Below are positions 1 to 5,582 of a DNA stretch of 9,171 nt, in pieces. Each line of letters starts with the position of its first letter. Positions within the stretch are counted from its first letter, which is position 1. The notes under the pieces are model-generated. The model ran no database searches and was not told where the DNA came from. It was given only the letters and a program-made list of their open reading frames with translations. A program made the position numbers and the translations under genes. Where the stretch lies: assembly GCA_020353135.1 (NCBI GenBank), contig CP070688.1:4075380-4084550 (forward strand), written 5' to 3'. This DNA is from Chloroflexota bacterium (GTDB taxonomy: Bacteria; Chloroflexota; Anaerolineae; Promineifilales; Promineifilaceae).

Positions 1-32
1 GGTGGTCAAGCGACTGCCGCAAAGCAAGGAGA

Positions 33-61
33 ATTCTATCCAAACGACCAGTGGCTGTCAA
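33..61 (-). promoter_or_regulatory. Leftward sigma70-type promoter near window edge
   Basis: Read on the minus strand, TTGACA (61-56) is followed after exactly 17 nt by TAGAAT (38-33). This is a perfect -35 and a 5/6 -10 at optimal spacing. Transcription would start near position 26 and run out of the left edge, so the gene it serves lies outside the window. The -35 sits inside the palindrome GTCAAGTTGAC (57-67). It is divergent to the tRNA-Sec promoter. Confidence 0.45.
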
Positions 62-103
62 GTTGACGAAGACTAGTTCTTGCTTGCCAGAATTGACGAT
101 CGG

Positions 104-132
104 TTGCCTAGGTCGAAAGCCTTGGCTATAGT
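104..132 (+). promoter_or_regulatory. tRNA-Sec promoter
   Basis: TTGCCT (104-109), a 17-nt spacer and TATAGT (127-132) lie directly upstream of the tRNA gene. The predicted +1 is near 139, giving a leader of about 8 nt before the mature 5' end at 147, as expected for a tRNA precursor trimmed by RNase P. The -35 matches 4/6 and the -10 matches 5/6. The same TTGC-type -35 recurs at other promoters in the window. Confidence 0.6.
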
Positions 133-146
133 GGTAGCCGCTTCTT

Positions 147-242
147 GGGAGTGGTTGTGTCCCGGTGGATGCCCCGGTCTTCAAAACCGGTGGCCGGTCG
201 CGCAGAGCGAGCGGCGGTGGGTTCGACTCCCATCCACTCCCG
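147..242 (+). tRNA. selC: Selenocysteine tRNA, anticodon TCA
   Basis: This RNA inserts selenocysteine at programmed UGA codons. It is charged with serine by SerRS, converted by SelA and delivered by SelB. It shows the bacterial tRNA-Sec fold. The 8-bp acceptor stem pairs GGGAGTGG (147-154) with CCACTCCC (234-241), followed by discriminator G242. The 5-bp T stem (217-221 with 229-233, one G-T wobble) encloses TTCGACT, giving the 13-bp acceptor/T helix. The 6-bp D stem (157-162 with 167-172) has a 4-nt loop CGGT. The anticodon stem CCGGT/ACCGG (174-178, 186-190) encloses loop CTTCAAA with anticodon TCA at 181-183. A long variable arm (about 193-214) pairs GCCG.TCGC with GCGA.CGGC around one G-G mismatch. 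The genome encodes CC then T after G242, so the terminal CCA is not fully encoded and must be completed by CCA-adding enzyme. selA, selB and selD are not in the window. Confidence 0.95.
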
Positions 243-244
243 CC

Positions 245-853
245 TCAAGTCATCTCCTGCCGGCCTTCTAGCGCCCTGCCCAAAGTGATCTCGTCAGTAT
301 ACTCTAAATCGCCACCCACTGGCAGCCCCCGGGCCAGACGCGTCAATTTGAGATTGAACGGCGCCAATCTGCGTTGCAGATAGAGAGCGGTTGAATCGCC
401 TTCAAGCGTCGCGTTGGTGGCGATGATCACTTCCAGAAACTGGCCTTCTTCCAGACGTCGAATCAGCTCGGCGATCTTCAAATCGTCTGGCCCGATCCCC
501 TCCACTGGAGATATCACGCCATGCAACACGTGAAAGCGGCCGTCGAATGCCCTTGAGCGCTCTATGGCCACAACGTCCAACGGCTCTTCGACGATACATA
601 GAAGGCGCACATCCCGCCCTTCATCGGAGCAGATCGGGCAGGGATCTTCTTCGGTGATATTGTAGCAGGTAGAACAAAGCTGGGTGCTAGATTTGAGGGC
701 GTCGAGGGCAGTCGCCAATTCGGCCGCCTGCTCGTCCGAAGCCCGCAGCAAAAAGAACGTCAGCCGCGATGCCGTCTTAGGTCCGATACCTGGGAGGCGG
801 GCGAACTCGTTGATCAGACGTTCGACCGAGCGCGGCAATACGTAACGAGCCAA
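245..853 (-). CDS. recR: Recombination mediator protein RecR
   Basis: RecR works with RecO (and RecF) to load RecA on SSB-coated single-stranded DNA during gap repair. The 202-residue product has the normal family length and domain order: an N-terminal helix-hairpin-helix (LPGIGPKTASR, about 20-30), a Cys4 zinc finger (C60, C63, C72, C75), a Toprim domain (about 80-175; acidic residues in IVEEP around 87-91 and NATLEGDSTALYL around 147-159) and the C-terminal GLPVGGDLEYTDEITLGRAL segment (about 177-195) involved in ring formation. The start is TTG at 853, only 2 nt after the ybaB stop (taa cg TTG), which implies translational coupling. A GGCGGG stretch a few bases upstream may serve as a poor ribosome site. 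The stop is TGA at 247-245, two bases from the end of the convergent tRNA-Sec gene. It is the last gene of the dnaX-ybaB-recR unit. Confidence 0.97.
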   Translation of the reverse strand: MARYVLPRSVERLINEFARLPGIGPKTASRLTFFLLRASDEQAAELATALDALKSSTQLCSTCYNITEEDPCPICSDEGRDVRLLCIVEEPLDVVAIERSRAFDGRFHVLHGVISPVEGIGPDDLKIAELIRRLEEGQFLEVIIATNATLEGDSTALYLQRRLAPFNLKLTRLARGLPVGGDLEYTDEITLGRALEGRQEMT

Positions 854-855
854 CG

Positions 856-1218
856 TTATAGCCCGCCCAGTAAATCACTGATCCCCAAGCCGCCTGTCAG
901 GCCTTCCATGCGTTCGGCTGCCATGGCCTGTGACTGTTCGATCGCCGAGTTGATCGCCGCGATCAACATATCTTGCAGGAGGTCGATTTCCTCAGGATCC
1001 AGCAACTCAGGCTCAATTTCAATCGACTGCAACCGCTGATGACCGGTGATAACTACTGTAATGGCGCCGCCGCCGGCCGTTACGGACACTGTTTCTGTGG
1101 CCAAGGCGTCCTGCTGAGCGGCCATCTGCTCTTGCATTTTTTGCACCTGGGCCATCATATTCCCCGGCGAAGCTGTTTTCTTCTTCTTAGGCTTACCCCT
1201 GTACGATCTTCTAGTCAT
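856..1218 (-). CDS. ybaB: YbaB/EbfC-family nucleoid-associated protein
   Basis: This is a small DNA-binding protein of the YbaB/EbfC family, almost always encoded between dnaX and recR and thought to act as a homodimeric nucleoid-associated protein. The 120-residue product has a Lys/Arg-rich N-terminus (RGKPKKKK, about 7-14), a first helix with NMMAQVQKMQEQM (about 20-32), the central beta strands (ETVSVTAGGGAITVVITGHQ) and the IEIEPELLDPEEIDLLQDMLIAAIN signature of the family, ending in a Gly/Leu-rich tail. I place the start at ATG 1218 because it has a good ribosome site, AGGAGAG at 1231-1225, 6 nt upstream. An in-frame start 11 codons earlier (1251) lacks one and would add a tail unlike the family. 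The gap to dnaX is 65 nt and to recR 2 nt. Confidence 0.93.
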   Translation of the reverse strand: MTRRSYRGKPKKKKTASPGNMMAQVQKMQEQMAAQQDALATETVSVTAGGGAITVVITGHQRLQSIEIEPELLDPEEIDLLQDMLIAAINSAIEQSQAMAAERMEGLTGGLGISDLLGGL

Positions 1219-1224
1219 GTGGTT

Positions 1225-1231
1225 CTCTCCT
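1225..1231 (-). promoter_or_regulatory. Ribosome binding site deciding the ybaB start
   Basis: AGGAGAG on the minus strand lies 6 nt upstream of ATG 1218. It is the clearest Shine-Dalgarno sequence in the window and favours this start over the in-frame ATG at 1251. Several neighbouring genes lack one. Confidence 0.7.
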
Positions 1232-1274
1232 GAAAATGGGGCGCGGCGCACATTGGTTAATGCGATGTACCTGG

Positions 1275-1280
1275 ATTATA
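1275..1280 (-). promoter_or_regulatory. Possible internal -10 upstream of ybaB-recR
   Basis: A perfect TATAAT on the minus strand follows just after the dnaX stop codon, 57 nt before the ybaB start. No convincing -35 lies 16-18 nt upstream and there is no TGn extension. It may give some independent transcription of ybaB-recR, or may be chance. Confidence 0.25.
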
Positions 1281-1283
1281 TAG

Positions 1284-2882
1284 TTACTCTCCAGATCGCA
1301 CGATTCCGCCAAGTTCGTCGGCCAGGGCTGCGAAATCCTCATCGGCAATAGAACTCTCGGCCGCGACGATCTCATAATGGTCCGTGACAACCGTCCTGAC
1401 CTGGCATTCGGCTTCCAAGAGTTGGCCAAGCGCGTCAGCCACTATCGTTTTGGCGCCTTTTTGATTGTCAAATTTCTCTTTTAAGATCGGGAAGCCAAAA
1501 CCGAGAATCAGCACGTCACCTTCCACTGCCAGCGGCGTCACTGAAGCCAAAATACCTGGCAAGTTCTTATCGCGTTTGCCAACAAGTTCGCGCAGCTTGG
1601 GCCAGCTCTCAGTTACGAGCTCAAGCGATATATGTTGCTCGGACCCGGCCCTTGGCCCGGCCGCATCTTCATGCGACTCATCAGGCGCCAGCGAAGGAGC
1701 CTTCGACGGCGGGTCAGGCTCAGCTGGAGCCTTCTGCGGCGCTTGAGTTTCCTCGGATGACTGCTCTTCTGGCATTGACTCCAGCAGAGAGGCGTCGTTT
1801 CCCGGCGGCAGCAGCTCGATAAACGCCAGCTCAAGCGGTAGTTGAGGCTGCCAGTTAGCAGATGGCATGTTCGCTGCTTCGCTGAAGTGCTTAAGAGCTT
1901 CGATCAAGTGTTGCCGATCAGCTTCCTGTGCCTGCCGGATCATGACGTCTTGCCTTTCAACAGTCGTCGCCAATACCAGGTCTCGCCCTCCGGTCTTGAG
2001 CAAAAGCAGTTCGCGCAGGTAGGCTACCATCTGGCGGGCGAATTGGCGTGCATCGGCGCCGGATCCCAGCGCATCGTGAATGGTACTCAATCCTCGTTGG
2101 CCGTCTCCGGCCAGCCAGGCATCGGTGAGCCGGCGCACGGCCGCGTCACTGGCCGTACCTAGTACCATCTGTGTTCGGGCAAGCGTGATCGTGTCGCCTG
2201 GCGCGGCAACCAATTGATCTAGCAAGCTCTCGGCGTCGCGCAGGCTACCCGCGGCCTGGCTGGCGATCATATCTATTGCCGTCGGCTCTATCACCAGCTT
2301 TTCCTGTTCGGACATCCAGCTCAACCGGCCGGCGATCTCTTGGGTTGTGAACAATCGAAAGCTGAAGGGCTGGCAGCGCGACTTGATGGTCAGAGGTACC
2401 TTATGCTCTTCGGTCGTTGCCAAGATGAAGATCGCGTGTGAAGGCGGCTCCTCCAAAGTCTTTAGTAACGCATTGAAGGCGGCCGTCGATAGCATATGTA
2501 CTTCGTCGATGATGTAGACTTTAAATCGACCCTCGCTCGGGGCGAAATTGATCTTGTCGCGTAAACTTCTGATGTCGTCGACGCCAGTATTGGATGCCGC
2601 ATCGATCTCGATCAGATCAAGGAAACGACCGTCATTAACAGCCAGGCAAGGCGCGCACTGATTGCACGGCCGTCGAGACAGGTCGTCGTCCAGGCAGTTG
2701 GCTGCCTTGGCGACCAGTCGGGCAATGGTCGTCTTGCCGGTTCCCCGGGGGCCAGAGAACAAGTAAGCGTGACCTATTCGGTCTCCGGCTACTGCGTTTT
2801 GAAGGGTGCGAGTCACGTGTTCCTGACCAACAACCTCTTCGAATCTGGCCGGGCGCCATTTACGGTAAAGGGCTTGAGACAT
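1284..2882 (-). CDS. dnaX: DNA polymerase III subunit gamma/tau (clamp loader)
   Basis: This is the ATPase subunit of the clamp loader, which opens and loads the beta sliding clamp at primer-template junctions and links the polymerase cores at the fork. The product has 532 residues from the start used here. Features: MSQALYRKWRPARFEEVVGQ at the N-terminus, Walker A GPRGTGKT (44-51), a zinc module with C63, C73, C76 and C79, Walker B IIDEVHM (124-130), sensor-1 ATTE (155-158), the SRC arginine-finger motif (168-170) and sensor-2 GSLRDAES. A collar domain follows, then a Pro/Glu/Ser-rich linker (about 385-430) and a folded C-terminal domain beginning near LELVTESWPKLRELV. I chose ATG 2882 because the family starts at M-x-x-x-L-Y-R-K-W-R-P; an in-frame ATG at 2978 would add 32 unrelated residues. 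There is no Shine-Dalgarno sequence. I found no E. coli-type A-AAA-AAG slippery heptamer for a gamma-form frameshift. Confidence 0.97.
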   Translation of the reverse strand: MSQALYRKWRPARFEEVVGQEHVTRTLQNAVAGDRIGHAYLFSGPRGTGKTTIARLVAKAANCLDDDLSRRPCNQCAPCLAVNDGRFLDLIEIDAASNTGVDDIRSLRDKINFAPSEGRFKVYIIDEVHMLSTAAFNALLKTLEEPPSHAIFILATTEEHKVPLTIKSRCQPFSFRLFTTQEIAGRLSWMSEQEKLVIEPTAIDMIASQAAGSLRDAESLLDQLVAAPGDTITLARTQMVLGTASDAAVRRLTDAWLAGDGQRGLSTIHDALGSGADARQFARQMVAYLRELLLLKTGGRDLVLATTVERQDVMIRQAQEADRQHLIEALKHFSEAANMPSANWQPQLPLELAFIELLPPGNDASLLESMPEEQSSEETQAPQKAPAEPDPPSKAPSLAPDESHEDAAGPRAGSEQHISLELVTESWPKLRELVGKRDKNLPGILASVTPLAVEGDVLILGFGFPILKEKFDNQKGAKTIVADALGQLLEAECQVRTVVTDHYEIVAAESSIADEDFAALADELGGIVRSGE

Positions 2883-2893
2883 ATCGGGTAGGT

Positions 2894-2922
2894 AGTTTAG
2901 CACTGAGGTAACACGGTAGCAA
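2894..2922 (-). promoter_or_regulatory. dnaX promoter, short-leader
   Basis: On the minus strand, TTGCTA (2922-2917), a 17-nt spacer and TAAACT (2899-2894) are present. The -10 carries an extended TGC motif directly in front of it. The predicted +1 near 2887 is only about 5 nt before ATG 2882, which would give an almost leaderless dnaX mRNA and fits the missing ribosome site. The -35 and -10 each match 4/6. Confidence 0.4.
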
Positions 2923-2933
2923 CCGAACCGGCA

Positions 2934-3005
2934 GCTGCTAATCTTATGAGCGCGGTAGCTGGCCACAGCACTGTTCAACCGCGTTGCGGTTCAATGGCTG
3001 CTAAT
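2934..3005 (+). repeat. Direct repeat pair GCTGCTAAT flanking a dyad
   Basis: GCTGCTAAT occurs at 2934-2942 and again at 2997-3005, exactly 63 bp apart (about six helical turns). Between them AACCGC (2977-2982) and GCGGTT (2986-2991) form a perfect 6-bp dyad around GTT, extended by TT/AA beyond one mismatch, and this dyad covers the tatA -35. They lie in the dnaX/tatA divergent intergenic region. They could be operator sites, but no regulator is identifiable and chance cannot be excluded. Confidence 0.3.
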
Positions 3006-3013
3006 GATATAAT
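2984..3013 (+). promoter_or_regulatory. tatA promoter with extended -10
   Basis: TTGCGG (2984-2989), an 18-nt spacer and a perfect TATAAT (3008-3013) preceded by TGA form a complete extended -10 (TGATATAAT). The predicted +1 near 3020 gives a leader of about 59 nt before ATG 3079. This is one of the strongest promoter matches in the window. Confidence 0.6.
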
Positions 3014-3078
3014 TCCCTCAACAGTTATGTAGGTCCGCGGATCTCACCGCCGGACTATTAGTAAGTGGAGATGACGCG

Positions 3079-3270
3079 ATGCCAAATCTTGGCGGATGGG
3101 AATGGGTCATCATTCTGGTGATTGTGCTGTTGGTTTTTGGCGTAGGCCGAGTCGGACGGCTTGGCGAAGAGCTCGGCAAAGGCGTGCGCGCCTTTCGCGA
3201 GGGAGTGAAAGAGGAAGGCGAAGAGGATTCAGCCGAAGAAGACACGGTTGAGAAAAGCGCCGAAGAATAA
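3079..3270 (+). CDS. tatA: Sec-independent protein translocase subunit TatA
   Basis: TatA/E-family subunit that polymerises at TatC to let folded twin-arginine proteins cross the cytoplasmic membrane. The 63-residue product has the family layout: a short N-terminus, one membrane helix (about 7-20, WVIILVIVLLVF), the FG hinge (20-21), an amphipathic helix (about 24-44, GRVGRLGEELGKGVRAFREG) and a very acidic tail (45-63). The start at 3079 is supported by GTGGAG at 3065-3070, 8 nt upstream. An ATG at 3071 is in another frame and stops soon. No tatB or tatC is adjacent, so it stands alone here; many bacteria have such orphan tatA genes. It is divergent from dnaX and convergent with the EAD-like gene, with 43 bp between stops and no strong terminator. 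Confidence 0.9.
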   Translation: MPNLGGWEWVIILVIVLLVFGVGRVGRLGEELGKGVRAFREGVKEEGEEDSAEEDTVEKSAEE

Positions 3271-3313
3271 CCCCTCTTGGTGGTGCTGCCGGTCCAAAGC
3301 TGCCGAAACGAGC

Positions 3314-4132
3314 CTAATCGGTGATTGGGACCTGCAGCAGCACAATCAGTTCCGCGACCCGGTTGCGCCTGTACAAATAGAGTAGAAGATTCCGGGTCTT
3401 ACTCTTCTTGTTGTCTCCGCTCAATAGCTCCCAGTCTATCTCCAACCGAGTTACCAGTCCCTCAAGTTCTGCCAGATCGCAAGTGGCCAACAGATAGTGG
3501 CGTAGAATTGTCGGCGGCGAATCCTCAGTTAGCTTCTCCAGGCGCGGAAGATTCTCACTGGGAATTGGGGTCAAAATACGTTCAACAGCCAATGCCAAAT
3601 CGCCCGTTTGCCCTCGCTGCTCTGCCAGATCAATCATGGCCACAATGAGCTGGTTATTGTCTTGGCCGAAGGCCACGACATCGTTCTCGACCCAACCCAA
3701 GTCGAAAATCACGTCCAGCAAATCATCCGGGCCAAGGCGATCGTGCAACTGGTCGAAGAGCATTCTCCTATCAAAGGCCGTATCGACGCCGGCGTCTTTG
3801 ACTTCGGACGGCTCAATCACGGCGAAGCGATTGACTGGCATGGCCTGTGAATCAGTCCGAAAGCCTGATCCGTTATGGCGGACGCGCGGTCCCAACAAGC
3901 CCCAGAGCCACAAGGCCGCGCCTGCCACTAGACCGCCAACTATCACGTAGAAGAAGAAGCCTAGCTGGGCCAGAATCTCGTCGCGGCTGAAGGTGCTCAG
4001 CAAGGTATCAAGCAGGATAGCCGTCGTGACGGTCAAGAGCCCGATGCCCCACACCAACTTATTGCTGCGCAAAAACATCAGCAAGAAGAAAGCGACCAGG
4101 ACGATCTTAGCGATAAGAATGTACAGATTCAT
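3314..4132 (-). CDS. Membrane protein with tandem EAD/death-like repeats
   Basis: The 272-residue protein has three predicted membrane helices (about 3-21, 25-43, 57-81), a linker of about 40 residues and two copies of a helical repeat. Copy 1 (about 121-186) includes LFDQLHDRLGPDDLLDVIFDLGW...IDLAEQRGQTGDL. Copy 2 (about 207-268) includes ILRHYLLATCDLAELEGL...NLLLYLYRRNRVAELIVLL. Both show the same order: a leading Leu-rich helix, D-x-x-E/D-L-x-x-L, a short D/N-rich loop, a Leu/Val-rich helix, then R/N-G/R-x-x-x-x-L. The pattern resembles effector-associated domains (EADs, death-like adaptor folds) that sit N-terminal to NACHT, TIR, protease and other effectors in Chloroflexota and cyanobacteria. 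I cannot assign the EAD subfamily. No catalytic domain is present. My inference is a membrane-tethered adaptor recruiting EAD-bearing partners encoded elsewhere. ATG 4132 has no Shine-Dalgarno sequence. The gene is divergent from the glycosidase lipoprotein and shares its promoter region. Confidence 0.7.
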   Translation of the reverse strand: MNLYILIAKIVLVAFFLLMFLRSNKLVWGIGLLTVTTAILLDTLLSTFSRDEILAQLGFFFYVIVGGLVAGAALWLWGLLGPRVRHNGSGFRTDSQAMPVNRFAVIEPSEVKDAGVDTAFDRRMLFDQLHDRLGPDDLLDVIFDLGWVENDVVAFGQDNNQLIVAMIDLAEQRGQTGDLALAVERILTPIPSENLPRLEKLTEDSPPTILRHYLLATCDLAELEGLVTRLEIDWELLSGDNKKSKTRNLLLYLYRRNRVAELIVLLQVPITD

Positions 4133-4177
4133 AGTCTATCAAAGGCATCTATGACAGGGTCGCCAGCCCGAGTCAGG

Positions 4178-4205
4178 ATTTTAGCACCCGCGTTGAGGGG
4201 TGCAA
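4178..4205 (-). promoter_or_regulatory. Promoter of the EAD-like membrane gene
   Basis: On the minus strand, TTGCAC (4205-4200), a 16-nt spacer and TAAAAT (4183-4178) are present, with a TGC extension directly before the -10. The predicted +1 near 4171 gives a leader of about 39 nt to ATG 4132. The -35 is back to back with that of the divergent glycosidase gene, 9 bp away. Confidence 0.5.
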
Positions 4206-4218
4206 AGGTACCGTTTGC
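4202..4218. promoter_or_regulatory. Palindromic candidate operator between divergent -35s
   Basis: GCAAAGGTACCGTTTGC is a near-perfect inverted repeat: GCAAA and TTTGC arms around GGTACC, with one extra G. Each arm overlaps the -35 element of one of the two divergent promoters, so a single dimer bound here could control both genes. The symmetry may partly just reflect two similar TTGC-type -35 elements facing apart. Confidence 0.35.
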
Positions 4219-4242
4219 CTGACTGCCAAGCGGTGGTATGAT
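4215..4242 (+). promoter_or_regulatory. Promoter of the glycosidase lipoprotein gene
   Basis: TTGCCT (4215-4220), a 16-nt spacer and TATGAT (4237-4242) are present. The predicted +1 is near 4249, at the ATG of 4250, so the mRNA would be leaderless. The -10 itself contains the upstream in-frame ATG (4238), which argues against that ATG as the start. Confidence 0.45.
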
Positions 4243-4249
4243 TCGCGCC

Positions 4250-5524
4250 ATGCTGAGTAAATGCGCCTGGTGGCGATGGGGAATCCTGTTCATGCTAGGC
4301 GTATGCGCCTGGATGGCTAGCGCATGCGAAGTGCGTGATACGCTGCCAACGCGAGCCGTGGCCCTGGCCACAGTGGAGATTCAGCCAACGGAATGGGTGG
4401 ATCAAGCGGCTGCTAGCCCGGTCCCGCCGACATTCACTGCCATGCCAAAGCCGTCGATTGGCGTCCTCCAGGTGAACGGAGCCGTAGCCGCGCCGAGTAG
4501 CACCCCTATAGCAACGCAGCCATTGCCCACCAGAACGGCCACGCCAACTGCCACAGCCACAAGTACAGCCACTGCAACACGTTATGTCAGCTCTATTCCC
4601 GACTTGCCGCCTACAGACGAGCTAGGTCCAAGCAAGCTTGGCTTGCACGTCGTGCGCAACAATGATCCCAGAATCATGGAATTCGTGCGGCAGGCCCAGC
4701 CGGCCGTTATGAAGGCTGTCGACGACTTTGGTTTTCTGGCTGAGGTCCGTGAAGCTTCGCCGCGCACGATCACGGTCGGCCGGCACTCGATAACCAACCA
4801 GGATCACGTTGGCGATCCGGTTGAGGCGGCGCGCGATTATGTCGAAGAGCATTTAGAGACGTACAGGGCCAACCCGGCCGTAGATTATTGGGAGGCATGG
4901 AACGAGCCGGATCCCAATGGCGACAGGATGATCTGGTACTCGCGCTTCGAACAGGAACGATGCCGGCTGATGGCTGAGAATGGCTTTCGCTGCGCAATAG
5001 GTGGTTTTGCCACCGGCGTGCCCGAATTGGACGAGTTTGTATTGTTCTTGCCGGCCATCGACGTGGCCAATAAGGTTGGCGGCGTGCTGACGTTACACGA
5101 ATACAGTGCGCCAGACATGGCTTATCTTTACGGCTCGCCCTTGCCCGGTTATCCGCCATATCCGGACCGGGGCGCCTTGACCTTTCGTTACCGATGGATT
5201 TATGAGGAGATCTTGAAGCCGGCCGATATGGTCATACCGCTCATCATCACCGAGGCCGGCGTAGACGGCATCATTGGCAATCGTCCAGGACCGGCCGGCA
5301 CCGGATGGAAGGATTTCCAGAGCTATTGGGAACGACAAGGCCTGGGCGAGACGGGCGAACAGGCGTTCATTAATCAGCTTGCCTGGTATGATGCCGGCGT
5401 GCGTCAAGACGGATACGTGATCGGCTTCACGATTTTCACAGCCGGCGGGATTGACCAATGGAAGCGTTACGATGTCAATCCGATTTTGCCGGAGTTGACA
5501 GATTATGTCGTTGGGCAACGGTAG
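4250..5524 (+). CDS. Lipoprotein with GH-A-like glycoside hydrolase domain
   Basis: This is a predicted secreted, lipid-anchored glycosidase; the substrate is unknown. From ATG 4250 the product has 424 residues. It begins with a signal peptide (basic/aromatic SKCAWWRW, hydrophobic GILFMLGVCAWM, lipobox ASA-C with Cys26). A Ser/Thr/Pro-rich linker follows, ending in a TATATSTATAT run (about 98-110), typical of extracellular Chloroflexota proteins. A TIM-barrel domain (about 128-424) carries two likely catalytic glutamates: Glu219 in WEAWNEPDPNG (acid/base, clan GH-A NEP motif) and Glu335 in PLIITEAGVDG (nucleophile, end of strand 7), with LTLHEYS between. I cannot name the GH family; GH39-like or an unclassified clan A family are options. 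Neither 4250 nor the in-frame ATG 4238 has a ribosome site; I favour 4250 because 4238 lies inside the predicted -10. The gene is divergent from the EAD-like gene and 58 nt upstream of the DUF1232 gene. Confidence 0.8.
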   Translation: MLSKCAWWRWGILFMLGVCAWMASACEVRDTLPTRAVALATVEIQPTEWVDQAAASPVPPTFTAMPKPSIGVLQVNGAVAAPSSTPIATQPLPTRTATPTATATSTATATRYVSSIPDLPPTDELGPSKLGLHVVRNNDPRIMEFVRQAQPAVMKAVDDFGFLAEVREASPRTITVGRHSITNQDHVGDPVEAARDYVEEHLETYRANPAVDYWEAWNEPDPNGDRMIWYSRFEQERCRLMAENGFRCAIGGFATGVPELDEFVLFLPAIDVANKVGGVLTLHEYSAPDMAYLYGSPLPGYPPYPDRGALTFRYRWIYEEILKPADMVIPLIITEAGVDGIIGNRPGPAGTGWKDFQSYWERQGLGETGEQAFINQLAWYDAGVRQDGYVIGFTIFTAGGIDQWKRYDVNPILPELTDYVVGQR

Positions 5525-5541
5525 GTGCGCCAACTCAGATA

Positions 5542-5578
5542 TTGCAACTCGGCCGCCACGCATGCGTATAGTGAGGTG
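5542..5578 (+). promoter_or_regulatory. Ribosome site and possible overlapping promoter of ykvA-like gene
   Basis: GAGGTG (5573-5578) lies 4 nt before ATG 5583 and is a reasonable ribosome site if the gene is transcribed from upstream. TTGCAA (5542-5547) and TATAGT (5567-5572) also resemble a promoter, but the 19-nt spacer is long, and its +1 (about 5579) would fall after the ribosome site. The two readings are therefore mutually exclusive. Cotranscription with the glycosidase gene is the simpler view. Confidence 0.3.
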
Positions 5579-5582
5579 CTGA

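Noticed and set aside
1..66. Plus-strand open frame ending in TGA at 64-66 (GGQATAAKQ...QWLSS) as the end of an upstream gene.
   Set aside because: All three plus-strand frames are open over most of this short stretch, and a good leftward promoter sits inside it, so a coding end is not supported.
80..383. Plus-strand frames crossing the tRNA-Sec gene and the recR 3' end.
   Set aside because: They overlap a well-supported tRNA and the antisense of recR, and show no family resemblance.
1440..1470. A-run in dnaX (CAAAAAGG on the minus strand) as a gamma/tau frameshift site.
   Set aside because: It has only five A residues, does not match an X-XXY-YYZ heptamer in frame, and lies in the C-terminal domain, too late for a gamma-type product.
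3313..3329. Hairpin CCTAATC-GGT-GATTGGG at the tatA / EAD-gene junction as a bidirectional terminator.
   Set aside because: The stem has one wobble pair and there is no T-tract on either strand; it also includes the last codons of the EAD-like gene.
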